Source: Hydnum rufescens UP504
Lineage: Eukaryota > Basidiomycota > Agaricomycetes > Cantharellales > Hydnaceae
Reading direction: 5' to 3'
DNA: 64,000 nucleotides
NCBI GenBank assembly: GCA_014904985.1
Contig: MU128936.1
Location: forward strand, 184,163-248,162
The notes under the pieces are model-generated. The model did not search any database. It saw nothing but the letters and a program-made list of their open reading frames with translations, and was not told the origin of the DNA. Shown piece after piece: positions 46,136 to 58,668 of the stretch. The position numbers were made by a program, and so were the translations under genes. Every line of letters starts with the position of its first letter. Position 1 is the first letter of the stretch.

Positions 46136-46830
46136 TCACCGCTTTGTTCTCTGGTACAACGTGGGTCGTATCCCGATGCCGAATGAGGGCTGTGGCCGGG
46201 ATCCCGGAACCTGGCCGTCTTGCCATCGCTGCAAGACATTGGAAGCAAAAGGATTCCTTTCGTCTTCGAAAATATATAACCGTTCGAGTCTACGTTCCCG
46301 AAGTTTATTTTTCGGTAACATTCCTGAGACGGCTTTGCGAATAATCTAGAGGACGGGCGTGCCGTGGTTAGGGCTGATGCGAGATATCGGGAAGTATATA
46401 GGTTAGGACTCACTTCTTCCGGTTTTTTTTCCATCATCCGCTTGAATGGTATTTCTTTGAGGCCGCCGGGATACATGGTGTGGTGTCGATACACCTTCTG
46501 AGTTTGCTTTTGTCCGGTGGTGACTATTGCACGCGAATTTGTCACTGTAACATAGTCTCCACAATCAACTAATATGCGATATAATATATTCAGCAATGTG
46601 CCATCACAGAAGCCATCATCGTACCCACCGCCTGGGTCGTATATAGGTTTATGTTTGCCCATAAGGACAAGAGCAATTCGAGCTGCTAGTTTTCCCAGAA
46701 CGCGGTCGCGAGCATCTACGTGGTGCCATGCCCTGTGATATGCAAGAGCCGTCTGAAATCTCAAACGTCAGCTCATAGAATCTCTTGGAGAGTGTTATAT
46801 CAGGCCTACATTGCCCACAATTTGCGACAT
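46136..46830 (-). CDS. Mitochondrial ribosomal protein uL13m
   Basis: Large-subunit mitoribosomal protein. Exons 46830-46810 (21 nt, MSQIVGN), 46752-46414 and 46345-46136 sum to 570 nt, 189 residues. Family blocks: TALAYHRAWHHVDARDRVLG, KLAARIALVLMGKHKPIYDP, CGDYVTVTNSRAIVTTGQK, YRHHTMYPGGLKEIPFKRMM, then IIRKAVSGMLPKNKLRERRL. Divergent from Rrp43: 51 bp between start codons. Confidence 0.95.
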
Positions 46831-46881
46831 GACCCAAAGACGGCAAGCCCCGGACTTGGGTCCACCCTTTCGAAAATTGGG
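46831..46881. promoter_or_regulatory. 51-bp divergent spacer (uL13m / Rrp43)
   Basis: This is the gap between the start codons of two opposite-strand genes, both with complete exon models. No TATA box is visible. Confidence 0.6.
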
Positions 46882-48002
46882 ATGCCGCCGACATCTCTCG
46901 AAGCATTCTCATTTCAGCGTTTACATCCTCGCACTTATCTCGAACGATTTCTCGCAGAAGGAATACGGCCCGATGGTCGAGAAGATGATGGTTGGCGGCC
47001 CGTCAGCGTGAATACAGGTTTGGCGCGTCTTATTTCTCCACGGCCACGATTTACAGAGTAGCATCGTGTAAATATAGGCTCAATTACTACTGCCGATGGA
47101 TCAGCTCTCGTTCGCGTGGGCGATACCACGATCGTGTGTGGTGTCAAAGCTGAAATCGCCGAACCCGACTTGGAACGTCCAGGAGAAGGCTTTATAGGTC
47201 CGCCTCAATAACCTGTTCCTCCTAGATGTATTCCTTTTAGCCCAGCGTATAACCTATTTAGTCCCGAACATTGATTTGTCTGCTATCTGTTCTCCACGAT
47301 TTAAGTCAGGACCTCCAGGAGAGGAGGCTCAAGTACTCTCTGAGCGTCTGAATGAGGCAATCACTGCGTAAGAACTCTTCGATGCCCTTTGTAATGATAT
47401 CTAACATTGAGGAACTTGTCAGATCCGGAGTGGTCCCATTGACATCCTTGTGCATCGAGCCAGGCAAAGCTGTTTGGGTATTATACGTCGATGCAACCTG
47501 CATAAACTACGATGGAAACGCTTTCGATGCGACTCTTCTCGCAATAATTTCTGCTCTACGAACAGGTAAGGGTACTGTTCGCCACGACCATTTTAACCCC
47601 AACGTATATGTTGCCGATATCTCGACAGGTCGGTTGCCTCGTGCAACATATTCATTCGAGACCTCAACAACAACGGTATCTCGAGATCTATTGGATCCCA
47701 TAAAAGTCGATGTTGCACGTCTTCCACTCCCTTTCTCTTTCGGGATCCTCACTTCGACCTCAACGGCGAATGCGATATCTTCAAAAACAAGAGAGACCAC
47801 GCATCTACTTGCAGATCCAACGTCCTTTGAAGAACCTCTTTTACAGAGCACCATTACCATTGTGTTATATCCAACTGGCGAGGTTGGGGGTATCTCCCTT
47901 ACTGGAGGGTGGGGAGGAAATGATCGGACAAATTCTTGCATAGAAACAGCAACCAAACGCATAGGATACTTGAGCGCTGTTTTCGGTATCAAACTAATGT
48001 AG
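46882..48002 (+). CDS. Exosome subunit Rrp43 (EXOSC8-like, RNase PH fold)
   Basis: Non-catalytic ring subunit of the RNA exosome. Five exons (46882-47017, 47078-47197, 47262-47367, 47423-47565, 47629-48002) sum to 879 nt, 292 residues. Sequence hallmarks: [96 protein letters not shown], then the second half with [20 protein letters not shown] and [13 protein letters not shown]. Intron 4 (63 nt, 47566-47628) is in phase and free of stops, so a retained form would add 21 residues. About 20 extra residues ([16 protein letters not shown]) occur before HLLADP compared with what I expect for the family. Confidence 0.93.
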
Positions 48003-48173
48003 GTGTATATTAAAGCAATCTTCCTGGGGATACAAGAAAGGTGTTCACGCTCCGAAAACAGTATGTAAGCGAAAGGGTAAAGAGTACAGAGAAGTAGAGG
48101 GACAGATGCCTCGAAGTAAAGCAAAATAGTGCATGAGTAAGGAGAGCAGTGATCGCTAAGGCAGCTCGATTTA

Positions 48174-51100
48174 TCAATGGCGCTGTGCATCACGATGGGC
48201 GACGTAATTATCGACCAGGGACTTGAGGTTCCCGATCTTCTGTTCAGGAAGCCACTCTCCATTGTTGACGCAGAGAATTCGCATGCGCTGATGATATGTC
48301 AAGTCAGGTAACAATTTCGGTGTGATAAGGAAATATCTGTCAAGGCTCGTGAGCACGAGTTTAGTATGTGAAGGGGATGCGCGTACTGTCCTCCTGCGTC
48401 ACTCTGACACATTACTTGAACAAGCTGGTCATGCACTGCTCGTTCGGCCCGGTTGTCCATGCCCTAAGGATGTGCGCTCGTATTAGCGACATGATCAACC
48501 AGTTCCCAAGAGGGTATTATACCTGATTTATCTCGTCGACAAGCGAGAAGGGAGCCCTGGCATATTCGGTCAAACTCATGAGGTACAAGATTGTCGTCAA
48601 GGAGCGCTCGCCGCCAGACTGTCGCTGAGCAGTCAGTAACTGGAGACGCTCTGTGTTGCGGAACTTGACGAGGATATCCAGAGTCCATTGATTATAATCT
48701 TCGACCTCAGTGATCCGAATCTCGCCGGCGCAACCCATCCCTACGACGGTCGAGTCGGACACAGATTGATGGAACACTTTGATGAGCCACTTACGATCGA
48801 ACGCAGCCGAGAATTTATCCCCTATGTTGTTCACTAGTGATTTAAGTGCTGGGTACCACATGGCCTGATGCAATGCTTAGATTCTGCATTGGGTATACTT
48901 GTGCTCAGACTCACTCGAACTCGTTCGATTCCCCTTTCTACCTTGATCAAGTCTTTCCGAACATTTTGCTCCTCGGCTTCGAGATCCTCGATCTGAATGG
49001 AATCCAGTTAAATTCGATCAGCTTAGGCTAAATTCCAACAACCCACCGTCTTCAGACGGCGTTTGTACGTTTCCACAACGCCAGCATTCACAGCAAAATT
49101 GGCCTCGAGCAGCTCATTGAAATGGTCCAGCTGCTCTTGAATGTATGCATTGGTCCACGCATCCTTCTCGGCCTTGCACATCAAAGTAAATGCTCTGGAG
49201 GTGAAGAGCCATGCCACATTGGGACTCACCTTAGGAACTTCCTCAAACCGATTACGGGTGGAAGGGTCAATGGTTTGGAATTTATCTTTCAATCGATCGC
49301 CCAGCTTTTTCACATTCTCTTTACCAATTCGCAATGCCTCTTTCTCTGACAATAGGGAATACCCCATAAGCAGAATGAAGCAATTGTCGAGAACAGCCGA
49401 CGTACTCTCTTCAAAAAGTTGGTGTGCCTTGGCTGTCTTGGCACTTTGAGCATTGGTGATGGTACGGACTTTGATGTCATTGGCAGTCGCCTGCATGATC
49501 TGAAGAATTAAGCGGCTTTTCGTTTGTTGATTGCGTACAATTGCAAGGATTGTATTCTTGATTGACATAAGGCATGAGATCACAAGACTATTATGAGGAA
49601 AATGAAAGAAAGAGGGAAAAGAACATACATGGTAATCGATGAGAAGCTTAGTACGCTTTTGAAGGTGATTGGCAAGTTTCTCTTTATGGGCCGCTTTTTG
49701 ACTCTCTGCAGACGGCTCATTCATTAGTCGGAATATCTCGCGTTCAGTTTGACCTGCCGCAGCCAGTGCAATTCAATGCACTGCATAAGATGCGCAAATG
49801 GATACCACAAACTTTTCCTGAACTCCTGTTGGGCGACCCAGTTTTGAGCCTTCTTGATCGTTTCTTCGCGTGCCTTGAGAATGTCCTAGACCCCCACAAA
49901 TCAATTAGCCAACGGATAGCCATAAGGCTAAATGAACAACCTTGTGACTTTCTAGCTCTTTGACCCGAGCATGTAGCTGGAGTTCGTCCTTCGCTCTCAT
50001 GTTCATGCGGTTCTTGACACTATCAAGATTTGCCGTTGCCTCTGCCAACCGGCGCTCCCCTTCCTCTTTTGCTGCCGTATCAACTGAAAAACAGTGGATC
50101 CTTTAGTAGACTTTACACGAAATCAAATGTGAAATCGGAAAATTGACTCACTCCCTTGTCCTCTGAATGTTCTGGGATCCGGGATGGAGTTGGTGTTCAT
50201 AAATGGTAGTTTGCGACCATATTTAGAAACCTGGACAGTGAATTTGGTTCTTCCTCCGATAAAAGACCCACCACCCCTCTGGCCGAGTTTGAGAAAAATC
50301 GTCTGCTGATTGAGGCTGCTCTCCTTCAAGGCAATAGGCTACATCCACAAAATCAGTACGGACGCTATGTGGAAGATCTGCGAACACACTGTGCAATGAA
50401 GGTGAGCATCCCTTTGAAGGAACCACTTCAGCCCATCGTCGCAGGAAACTTTGTCCAAGGCATAGCAGTCGAAATTAAGAGCTCCCATCTACAGTAGTAT
50501 ATTTTATTTCAAGGAGGCCAATCCAATAATGAGGAAACGGAAATACCTCCTCGACATTAAACGGTTGCGGGGCAGCACGTCCCTCGGCATACCACACGTT
50601 CACACGAATCCTCTTGTCGCCAATTCGAAAGTCTGCATTGTCATTGACAAGTTTATTGAAGAGCTGATAATCTTCGTTGCATTGGGTTACGAAAGTCTGG
50701 GGAAACGACAAAATTATTCACAAAATAGACCGATCTGATGAGTGCCATACAGACCTTAATCTGACCACTGCTGAGACAACCTTCAACCGCAGCCTGATAG
50801 CGCGCATCTGGGATGGTAACAGATATATAAGGAGGTTGAAAGACTTGCATCTTGAATTTGCTCTGGGTATCTGGCTGCGCGAGCCATTCTGCGACGGTAC
50901 CAGTTGCCGGATCCCATCTCTTCAGGTCTTGGATGCGGCGGGCCTGTTGATTAGTGATGCCATGCAAGCTATTACAAATCGAAGAATTAGGAGAAGCGTG
51001 GCCACGGGGTAAGAGATGCATACTAGGCCCTGGCCTGGTCAGCGGAATTCTGATTCCGGCGAACCTCTTCCTCGAGACGCCCAATCGTCTGACGGAGATC

Positions 51101-52973
51101 AACCAATTGGTAAGTGAGAGGGTCAAGCTCCGCTTTGACTTGTGACAATTCTTCAGCTAACGCATCGCTGCTATCGGGAATGGCAGGAGGATTTGCTATA
51201 GCATGATCCAAGTCTTTGAGACGCTTGTTTAGCTTGTCAATTTTGTCTTTCCGGGCAGCCTCATTCTTCACGATGATCTCGATCTCTTTGTGGACTTCAT
51301 CACAATCAGCATCCTATAAAGGGTGCAAGGGATTCAAAACAAAGCGGACATTGCAACGGAACGGAACCCACAGCTTGATCATAGGCTGAGAGGATTGATT
51401 TCAGAGAATTCTGCTTTTTGGTGCCGTCCGTGTTCGAAGTAGCAAGGGCTTGCTCCACTCGTTTTTTCTCTTTGTTCACCCTCCTGGATGGGGCAGATGC
51501 ATCAGGCAAACTTCGCAGGGGTATACCTAAAGTCTTTTATACATACTCTTGCAGGTCTTTAAGCGGTGCGTTCTTTCCCAACACCACATTGAGTCCCGCG
51601 TGCGCTACACGTTTCGCCTCCCTAAGTGCTTGTTGGTGCTGGAAGGCTTCGAGATATTCAATGTATGGTTGGGCGAGGGTCCAAAACTCGATCTGGGCAT
51701 GCTGACGTCACCGTCTGAAATTTAAGGAATGGGCACGATACTTTACCTCATTCTGGAGTTTCTGGCGCTGCTCAAACTTCTCAACTTCGGGTTTGATCCG
51801 TTCGTTCTGCCCCCGCTCGTACGCGAGCTTGTCGGTAGTTTTCTTGTGAGACTATAGATTAAAGAAGCTTCAGTGTAGACCCAATATTCTGAATCCGAGG
51901 TACTCACTTCCCGGGCGACGGCGAGCTCCTGGCTCTTCTCGATGAGAATGTTATGCCATTCTGTCAATTGACTGGCACCAGCAGCCTTCTGGGTCTCCTT
52001 GAGCAATTGCTGTGGAGTTAGCTGGGCAAATTCGGAGACCCTATCTTGTGGAAGGAAGGAACTATGGGAAAAGATGAATACGGCATACGCAGAATCAGAC
52101 ACGCTTTCAGAATGCTCGCCAGAGATTGTTGACCTGAAGGTTGAGCGCAGCAACGGCACTAGTGACGTCCTTCATGGCCACCTGTTTTCCGTTGAGGTGG
52201 AACGTGCTAGATTTATTCTTGGAGGTTATATTTCGGCGAACGACAATATTCCCTTTGCGTGCTCGGCCTTTGAGCTCTATTTCTACGAAACCTTCAGTGC
52301 TTCCATGTTTAACGTACGCGCTAATTTCGGTGGATCTTCCCAAAATCTATGCAACCGATCAATCCCACCAAATGTATGTCATAGGCGTATCCATACCGAA
52401 GGAGAAAATCCCAGACCGATGCAGATGGCACAGGCGATGGATGACTTGCCGGTGCCATTCGGTCCGAGAACCATATTAAGATAAGGACCAGGTCGGAATT
52501 CTACCTCGTCATACGTGACAAAATTCTGCAGCCTGATCCGTACGATGGATCCAGGTACATAGCTAAAGGAGAACCATATTAAGTTACGCGTAAACACAAT
52601 GGCGGATGACTTACCCATCGACATCCCGGGGCTGAACCTCTATTTTCGGAGGAAGCGGCACGTTCATCCCACCGTCTTCCTCGCCAATGGTCTCATCGTG
52701 ATCGCCATCAGCGCTGATGGCGCGATTAGAAGCCTCAGGGGTTTCGTGCTGGCGATTAGAGGCATTGGACTTGTTTTTCTTAGCCCCTTCGAGCTTGACC
52801 GCCTCGCGTTTCACATTCGCAGCCCTGTCATCCAGGCTTATTTTGGCGCGTTTTCGACCATGAGGGGTTTCCTTGGACGCGACGCCATCTTCTTCGTCAT
52901 CTGAAGCCGTGGGCTTGTTGACCTTATCGTCCAAAGGTTCCTCACCCTCAGAGTCTGGGATCCTCGGGGCCAT
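48174..52973 (-). CDS. SMC5 (Smc5/6 DNA-repair complex ATPase)
   Basis: Long structural-maintenance-of-chromosomes ATPase with a heavily spliced gene. N-terminus: [17 protein letters not shown], acidic/basic disordered, then [20 protein letters not shown] and the Walker A loop [20 protein letters not shown] (~52480), [20 protein letters not shown], and [20 protein letters not shown], which is specific to SMC5. Heptad-rich coiled coils follow through 51,900-49,000. The C-terminal head has [20 protein letters not shown] (signature), [10 protein letters not shown] (Walker B) and a tail [18 protein letters not shown] stretch ending at 48174. I did not fix every exon border. The start at 52973 is preferred because upstream codons in frame lack ATG. 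It lies 34 bp from the next gene's start. Confidence 0.92.
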
Positions 52974-53007
52974 TCTGTTGCCCCCAAACACGCGACTCAG
53001 ATTTGGT
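52974..53007. promoter_or_regulatory. 34-bp divergent spacer (SMC5 / orphan)
   Basis: This is the shortest start-to-start gap in the window, with one start on each strand. At least one of the two transcripts must start inside the partner's first exon or have almost no leader, unless the start codons lie further in. Confidence 0.5.
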
Positions 53008-54026
53008 ATGGAGGCCTCGGGCGCACCCGGTCACGTGACTCCCCATAACATGCCCGGATCCACAGTTTATGATCTCGCCGCTCTTAAACTCCACCCCGAT
53101 GGCACTCGAGCTGGAACTAAGCAGGGCAGGCACTCCCGAGACCCCCGAGGAAATTCTCTGGCCATTGATGCTGGGGGAGATGTCCGCGTCCCAAAACGAC
53201 CACTTGTCAACTCCAGTTCAGGCGAAGAGGACACCGATCGAGCTGCAGACAATCGTCGGGCTGCGTCGAAGGGTAGATTCCATGCAGACTCTCCTTAAAA
53301 GATCATCGAGCCCGGAAGCGACGAATGTACGAAGAGACAAAATTCGAATTTCCTGGTTCCCAAACGACCCTTTTGCCAAAAAGTATGATCCCATTTTCCC
53401 CCACCGTATTGTTATTTTGTTATTGAACTTGATGGTCTAGGCGATTCAATATTCTCTAAACCTTCGGCAGTCAGTTTTCGATCGTCCTGCTCCCTCACTT
53501 GTCTGATAATATCTCCATGTTGTGTTAGGAGTTGATCAATACCATCCACCATATGGCGAGCGTTCATTGGTCCGAAAGAGGGCAACTTCTCAACCTAAGT
53601 CGTGACTGGCGTGAGCAGAGGAAGAGGACTCGCCATATTAGGGTTAACAATGAGGATGCTCAGAGTCAAGATCCCCCACAATATGATAACACCCCAGTAA
53701 TTCGCCCTCCCTCTCCCCAGTCTGATCTAGAGGCATCCAAATCAGACCGTCGCAGCCCTTCACCTTCGGGAACACCCGACAGACGAAGGAAACGCATCAA
53801 GCGAGGGGCTTCCCATGTTGACATGTATATGTCGCTGGATGGGAGTGCCATAACCGCGATTGGTATACAAGTCTCTCCCATATTATTCACCTGTAACTCA
53901 TAGCCGTGATCCACAGGCATGTTAGTGCAGGAGCAGATATCCCACGCCCTGCGCTCTCACCCTATTGAGCTTACATTCCCCAACCCTCAGACTGGTATTG
54001 ACGATTCGGAACCCATGCACCATTAA
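53008..54026 (+). CDS. Orphan nuclear-type protein, unknown function
   Basis: I do not recognise this family. Three exons fit: 53008-53326, 53529-53862, 53917-54026, total 763 nt, one base over a multiple of three. The likely extra or missing base is near 53090 (KLHP versus KLTPMALELELS). The product begins MEASGAPGHVTPHNMPGSTV and has a Leu-rich helical part (IELQTIVGLRRRVDSMQTLL). A probable helix LINTIHHMASVHWSERGQLL follows, then a basic Ser/Pro-rich stretch (PDRRRKRIKRGAS) that looks like a nuclear signal, and ends after LVQEQISHALRSHPIELTFP. The splice sites are good and the codon use resembles its neighbours, so I think it is real. Confidence 0.55.
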
Positions 54027-54565
54027 CTCATTGTAGTAGGGACGGATACATTTCACACCCGGAGACCGTAAATACGGGTATCAGTGCTATGAGAGGTATT
54101 TCGTGATAGGGGCGTAGATGCCTGAACATGGCATGAGCGTCACCCGTGAGTAATTGATGATGCTGCTAGCTGACTTTGCATACTAATCATGTGATCCTTC
54201 TGCGTTTCTGTACGGAATCGAAAGATTGAATCCCGTGTCGCCCACTGGTCCTCAAGTCGTGTATACAGTGGTCGTGGATTTTATTATGCTATTTTCTCCT
54301 ATCAAGACTGTTCACGGTCGCCCCGCAGCCCCAGGGGATTGTGCCGGTTTTGTCAGCGAGATTGCTGTGAAGCCTATGCAGTAAAACGAACATGGAGCCG
54401 TATTTAGGGGAACTGAGTGCACCCAGTCCTATAGCAGGTCGCCATATCAAACAGTTCAAGATGACTGCTTGATCTTAGCGCGCGCGAAAAATTGCTGCGG
54501 AAGCAAATGAGACTAGGCAATCCCCGTGAACAGCGGTGGAAGTGAAGTCTGGACCTCTAGGATCA
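54027..54565. other. Intergenic region
   Basis: This 540 bp lies between the orphan stop and the U5-40K start. No gene, repeat or RNA is recognised. Confidence 0.5.
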
Positions 54566-55943
54566 ATGGAGAAACGAAAAGAGCCCCCTTCGCCCGGCCA
54601 TTCGGGAATCCTTATAAAGCGACAGCGTGGTGAAGCAGTGCCATCCACAGAAATCGCAATTTCTTCTGGTGGAAACGATCGCGGCCAGCTTATTCGAACC
54701 ATCCAACGAACGTCAGGTCTAGAAGCCCCCATCATAAGTTTATCAGGTGCACACACGGTAATCTCGAATTTCGTCCCCCTATCCTTTCGAATCTCCTAAT
54801 CTCTTCCCATGACTATTCAGAGTGAAATTTTGAGCTGTCGTTTCGATCCAACTGGACAAAATATTGCAGCCTGTGGTGCTGATCGCAGCGTCTCCCTATG
54901 GCGCACGTATCCACCAAATACCAATTATGGACTTCTTCCAAATCTACACAAGGCAGCAATACTAGACCTGCAATGGTCACTCACTTCTCCGATGCTCTAC
55001 ACAGTGTCCGCCGACAAGACGATCGGTGTATCAGATTTAACTACTGGGACAAGAGTCGCCGCATACGGGCACACTCTGGTGTCATCAACTCGCTTGATCG
55101 GGTGGTCGCTGGGGGCTCAGAACTACTGGCGACGGGTGCAGACGATGGGAAGGTGAAAGTGTGGAAGTCGGACGAAAAGGAGAGTATCGCGGATTGGGAC
55201 CTCGGTTGTCCTGTGACGTCGGTATGCTGGTCTCCAGACGGGGCGCAAATATATGCTGGTGCTCTAGATAACGTTATACATGTGAGTCTAATGCAAACAC
55301 TGTCGACATTGAAAGACTTAGCTCTTGGGTTCCCGAGGTGTATGATCTCCGAAAGCAAGAAGTGGTGATGGCACTACGTGGCCATACCGACATTCCGTCC
55401 TCATTATCAGTGTCTCCTTCAGGGAACTATCTCCTTTCACCGTCTTTCTCATCCAATACCATTGTCTGGGATATCCGACCGTTCTCTCCATCACCGTCGA
55501 GGATCCATAGGGTGCTCCAAGGTCGGTGTTTTATCTACCTTCCCTCAAAGGAATTCTCAAGTCCAATACTTCTCAGGGGCCCCTGCGGGTTTTGAAAATA
55601 CTCTCAGTCGTGCGGCCTGGAGCCAAGAAGATGGCGGGAAGCGAGTGGCGGTTGGAGGTGCAGATCGCACTGTCACTATATGGGATGTCGAAAGCACGCG
55701 TGTGCTCTATAAAGTTTGTCTCCTTGATCGTTCTCCCATGACTCTCACTTACAACTTTGGTGCAGCTTCCGGGACACAAAGGGACAGTCACATCCGTCGA
55801 TTTTCATCCCAAAGAACCCATTAGTTCGTCTTTCGTATGCCCTCACATCGCTGGATCTAGTATTCTGACCAGTGTCGTGTGTAGTTCTTACGGGGTCGAC
55901 GGATGCAACGATGCTGTTAGGTGAGATTGAACGGAGTATATGA
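54566..55943 (+). CDS. WD40 protein of U5 snRNP (SNRNP40/Spf38-like)
   Basis: A seven-bladed WD40 propeller of the U5 snRNP that binds Prp8. Exons 54566-54757, 54821-55281, 55338-55521, 55577-55713, 55766-55823, 55885-55943. Blades include ILSCRFDPTGQNIAACGADR then VSLW, ILDLQWSLTSPMLYTVSADK, SELLATGADDGKVKVW, SVCWSPDGAQIYAGALDN, ALRGHTDIPSSLSVSPSGNY, AVGGADRTVTIWDVES and a last blade LPGHKGTVTSVDFHPKEPII then LTGSTDATMLLGEI. The sum is 1091 nt, one base short of 364 codons. The break is near 55050 in exon 2, where SDLTTG joins RRIRAHSGVINSLD only after a one-base shift. Confidence 0.9.
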
Positions 55944-56498
55944 TTTTTCATAGCACTGCCTCCATACGACTCAGCAATTGTATCGATCCTGTATTGATAA
56001 GCTTTCTGTGAGACCGGCATACTTATTTCTTGGGCAATGATACCATCAATTTTGTGAGAACAGGATGATTGAACATCATTGTTTCTGACAGCCCCACTTA
56101 AATCGCCTTCGAGAGGTCTTTATAACGGCAACAGCACAGCTGGTCTCGTAACACACAAGAAGTTTAGTGGGACAATATTACTGGCGGCGCGAGCCACATC
56201 AAATGGATCGCCTGCTTCGATTGTAAGAAAAAACTAGAGCCACAGAAATGAGGCTTTGAAGGATGAATGCCACCATTACATAATTGAACTCTGATTGATA
56301 TGAGGGAATGATTAGCTGATCAGAACGTTAGTAGTCGAAGATAGGAATATAGGAGGATCCATATAAGTTGCGAAAGAGGCGGATCGCGAGGGACGGAGTA
56401 TCAGTGAGAGTTCATGCGGCAAGGAAGGGAAATGCAGAGGGAAGAGCAATCAGAGAAGGTATATGAGAGAAAACAGCTTCTGACGATGGGCCACGGTG
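55944..56498. other. Convergent 3' intergenic region
   Basis: This lies between the U5-40K stop and the DUF6534 gene stop. No gene is supported; nothing repeated is seen. Confidence 0.5.
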
Positions 56499-58400
56499 TC
56501 ATGCTTTCTTCGGGAAGCCCCCTTCGTAGCTCATGTAGGTCAAAGTAGGGGACGGGGCTTTTTCATCAGGCGAGCCTTTCTCGAGTCCGTGGTGTTCTAT
56601 ATTGACGAACTTAGCCTCCTTATAATCATTGTGGTGATCTGGATTGAATGCATCGCCCTCGGTGCTGATGGCCGGAGGAGAGCGACTGAGGCGGTGAGAG
56701 TCAAGACCAAGGCGGAGCTGATGACCAGAATAGGTCCGAGGAAGTTCTAGACTATCGCGATGAACGGTTGAAGAGGTTATGATGGTGACTCCGGTCATCT
56801 GTATGTCGCTGAATATCTGAGTCAACTAAGAAGATAATAAGGATGCATACGGGGACCGAGTTGTCAACACTCTTAGGATCACCCGACCAGACATTGCGAG
56901 CGTTTACTACAATGCATTAATCCGTGAGAGGCGCCGAGAATGAAAGAGGTGAGACACACATGAAGAAATACAGGCATTGGAGTACAGCTTGGAGAGAGGC
57001 ATATTGAATATGAGGTGGCTGTCCGTGTCAAGCGTAGTCAGCAATGAATAACTTCATTACCTGTGTCTTACAGGTTATTGGGCTGTACAATTCCATGGGC
57101 CTTGATCAATATAATACTGACGGGACTAACGGATGACTCACAAAGCTGAGATAAATTATTAGGTCGAGAATAGCCCAGAGTGACGTGACAGCGCCGGTCT
57201 GAATAGTAACTACATAGAAGAGCTAAGAAAAACCATTGACACATGTGAATGGCTACGCCTTAGATACGGACATCGGACGAGTTTCGTAAGGATATCTTCG
57301 GTAGACGAGAACCCAGTTCGATGAGAACGAAGGTATTGGACCATGGTAAGAGCAATAATAACATCCGTAAGGGCTGATAGCGACAGCCACACGATCACGA
57401 CACTTTTGAACTCTATGCCCATGTCACGACGTCCGCACGGTGAAAGGATAGAGCGAGTTACCTTGAAATTTCAGGAAATCCTTGACGATAGCGCAGCCGA
57501 TTGTCGTACCAAATCCTAAGGGCTGAGGGAAAACATCGCGGGCAAGGTAAAATGAATAATCGAGGGGCATACCGCATACTGAAACGGACAAATGACAATA
57601 TGGTCATATATCGGATCTAAGTTGAGACAAAGTCGCCATGGACATACAAAGTTGAATCACTGCAGAGATGTTGAGGGCAATGTAGAGCCACTTGTGACCT
57701 GTGAGAATTTTGACACGCCAGGCGAAAAACGATTGAACTGCCGTGGAGATGATTACCTGCACAAAAACTTTGATTTTACGGATCAAAGAGCCAGGGACAA
57801 AGATACGCACTGTCATTACGGGATCTGCCCAAAGGCCACAATACGCTGAGCATTGATGAATTCAAACGAGTTCTGTGAAACTTGCCAGTGTTGAAAACCC
57901 AGTTGCTAGTTTTAATGAAGTTGAAATCTCCTGCACCAAGGGGATGAGCATAGGTTCGCTTTTGAAAGCATAGACACGACGCGTACCGAAATGAGTCACA
58001 GTGTACCTGCATTAATTAATGAGTCTGAGGTATCGCAAACAGCATCAAATACTCACATCCAGACGAATGCGAGATCAAGCCCAAAGTTGACAGTGTCGGC
58101 AACTAGCAAGAAAATGACCTAGCGATTGATTTATACAGGGTTCGAGCTGGAATGAGCTGGGTAGATACCACTATCTTGATCCAAAGAGGATCCCTGAATG
58201 CAATAGACATGAGTGTTGGGATAAACACACTAGAGATAGATTACCTCTTGTGACTAGAAGTGAAATACGTGCTATATTGAATGATTAAGGCTCCCATTAA
58301 AACGGCATTCAGAGTCAACCCCAATCTACGAAACGCATTAATATTTTTGGGCGATAAACATTGCGCAAAGAAGCAAACAGCATAGGCCCAAGTCTGGTAT
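56499..58400 (-). CDS. DUF6534 seven-helix membrane protein
   Basis: A highly spliced gene with about ten short exons. In order: LTLNAVLMGALIIQYSTYF (helix 1), DPLWIKIVVIFLLVADTVNF, TVTHFGTRRVYAFK, KIKVFVQVIISTAVQSFFAW then RVKILTGHKWLYIALNISAV, MPLDYSFYLARDVF, FKSVVIVWLSLSALTDVIIA then QYLRSHRTGFSSTEDILT, VTSLWAILDLIIYL, and a hydrophilic tail with DSLELPRTYSGHQLRLG ending at 56499. The RTGF ... TGAVTS arrangement marks DUF6534, a fungal family of putative receptor-like membrane proteins. The N-terminus is not resolved: no ATG lies in frame just upstream of helix 1 without a frame change, so the start position is approximate. Confidence 0.7.
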
Positions 58401-58665
58401 CCAAAGGAAAATAAGAGATCGTTTCTTCCTGTGAGAATACAACCCCTCCACGCACAGGACGTCTAGGAAACCCATAATGATAGTAAGCCTCGGGAACAAG
58501 GCTAAAGAGGCAGAAGTATGTAGATATCGCGTCGTCAAACGACACGATCGAATATACGGAGGAACAGAGCGATAGGGCGAATTCAGATCGCGGTAGTTCG
58601 CAGTCACAAGGAGACGCGGTAGGAGGAAGCGGTTCCGGCAACTTCCGTTACACTTGTTCGTCACT

Positions 58666-58668
58666 ATG
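58666..58668 (+). other. 3-nt coding part of ISY1 exon 1 (ATG only)
   Basis: The start codon abuts a GTCAGT donor. The 61-nt intron ends in ctaacag, which is followed by the family's invariant second codon onwards. No other ATG in frame precedes ARNEEK, and the whole gene sums to a multiple of three only with this exon. Confidence 0.82.
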
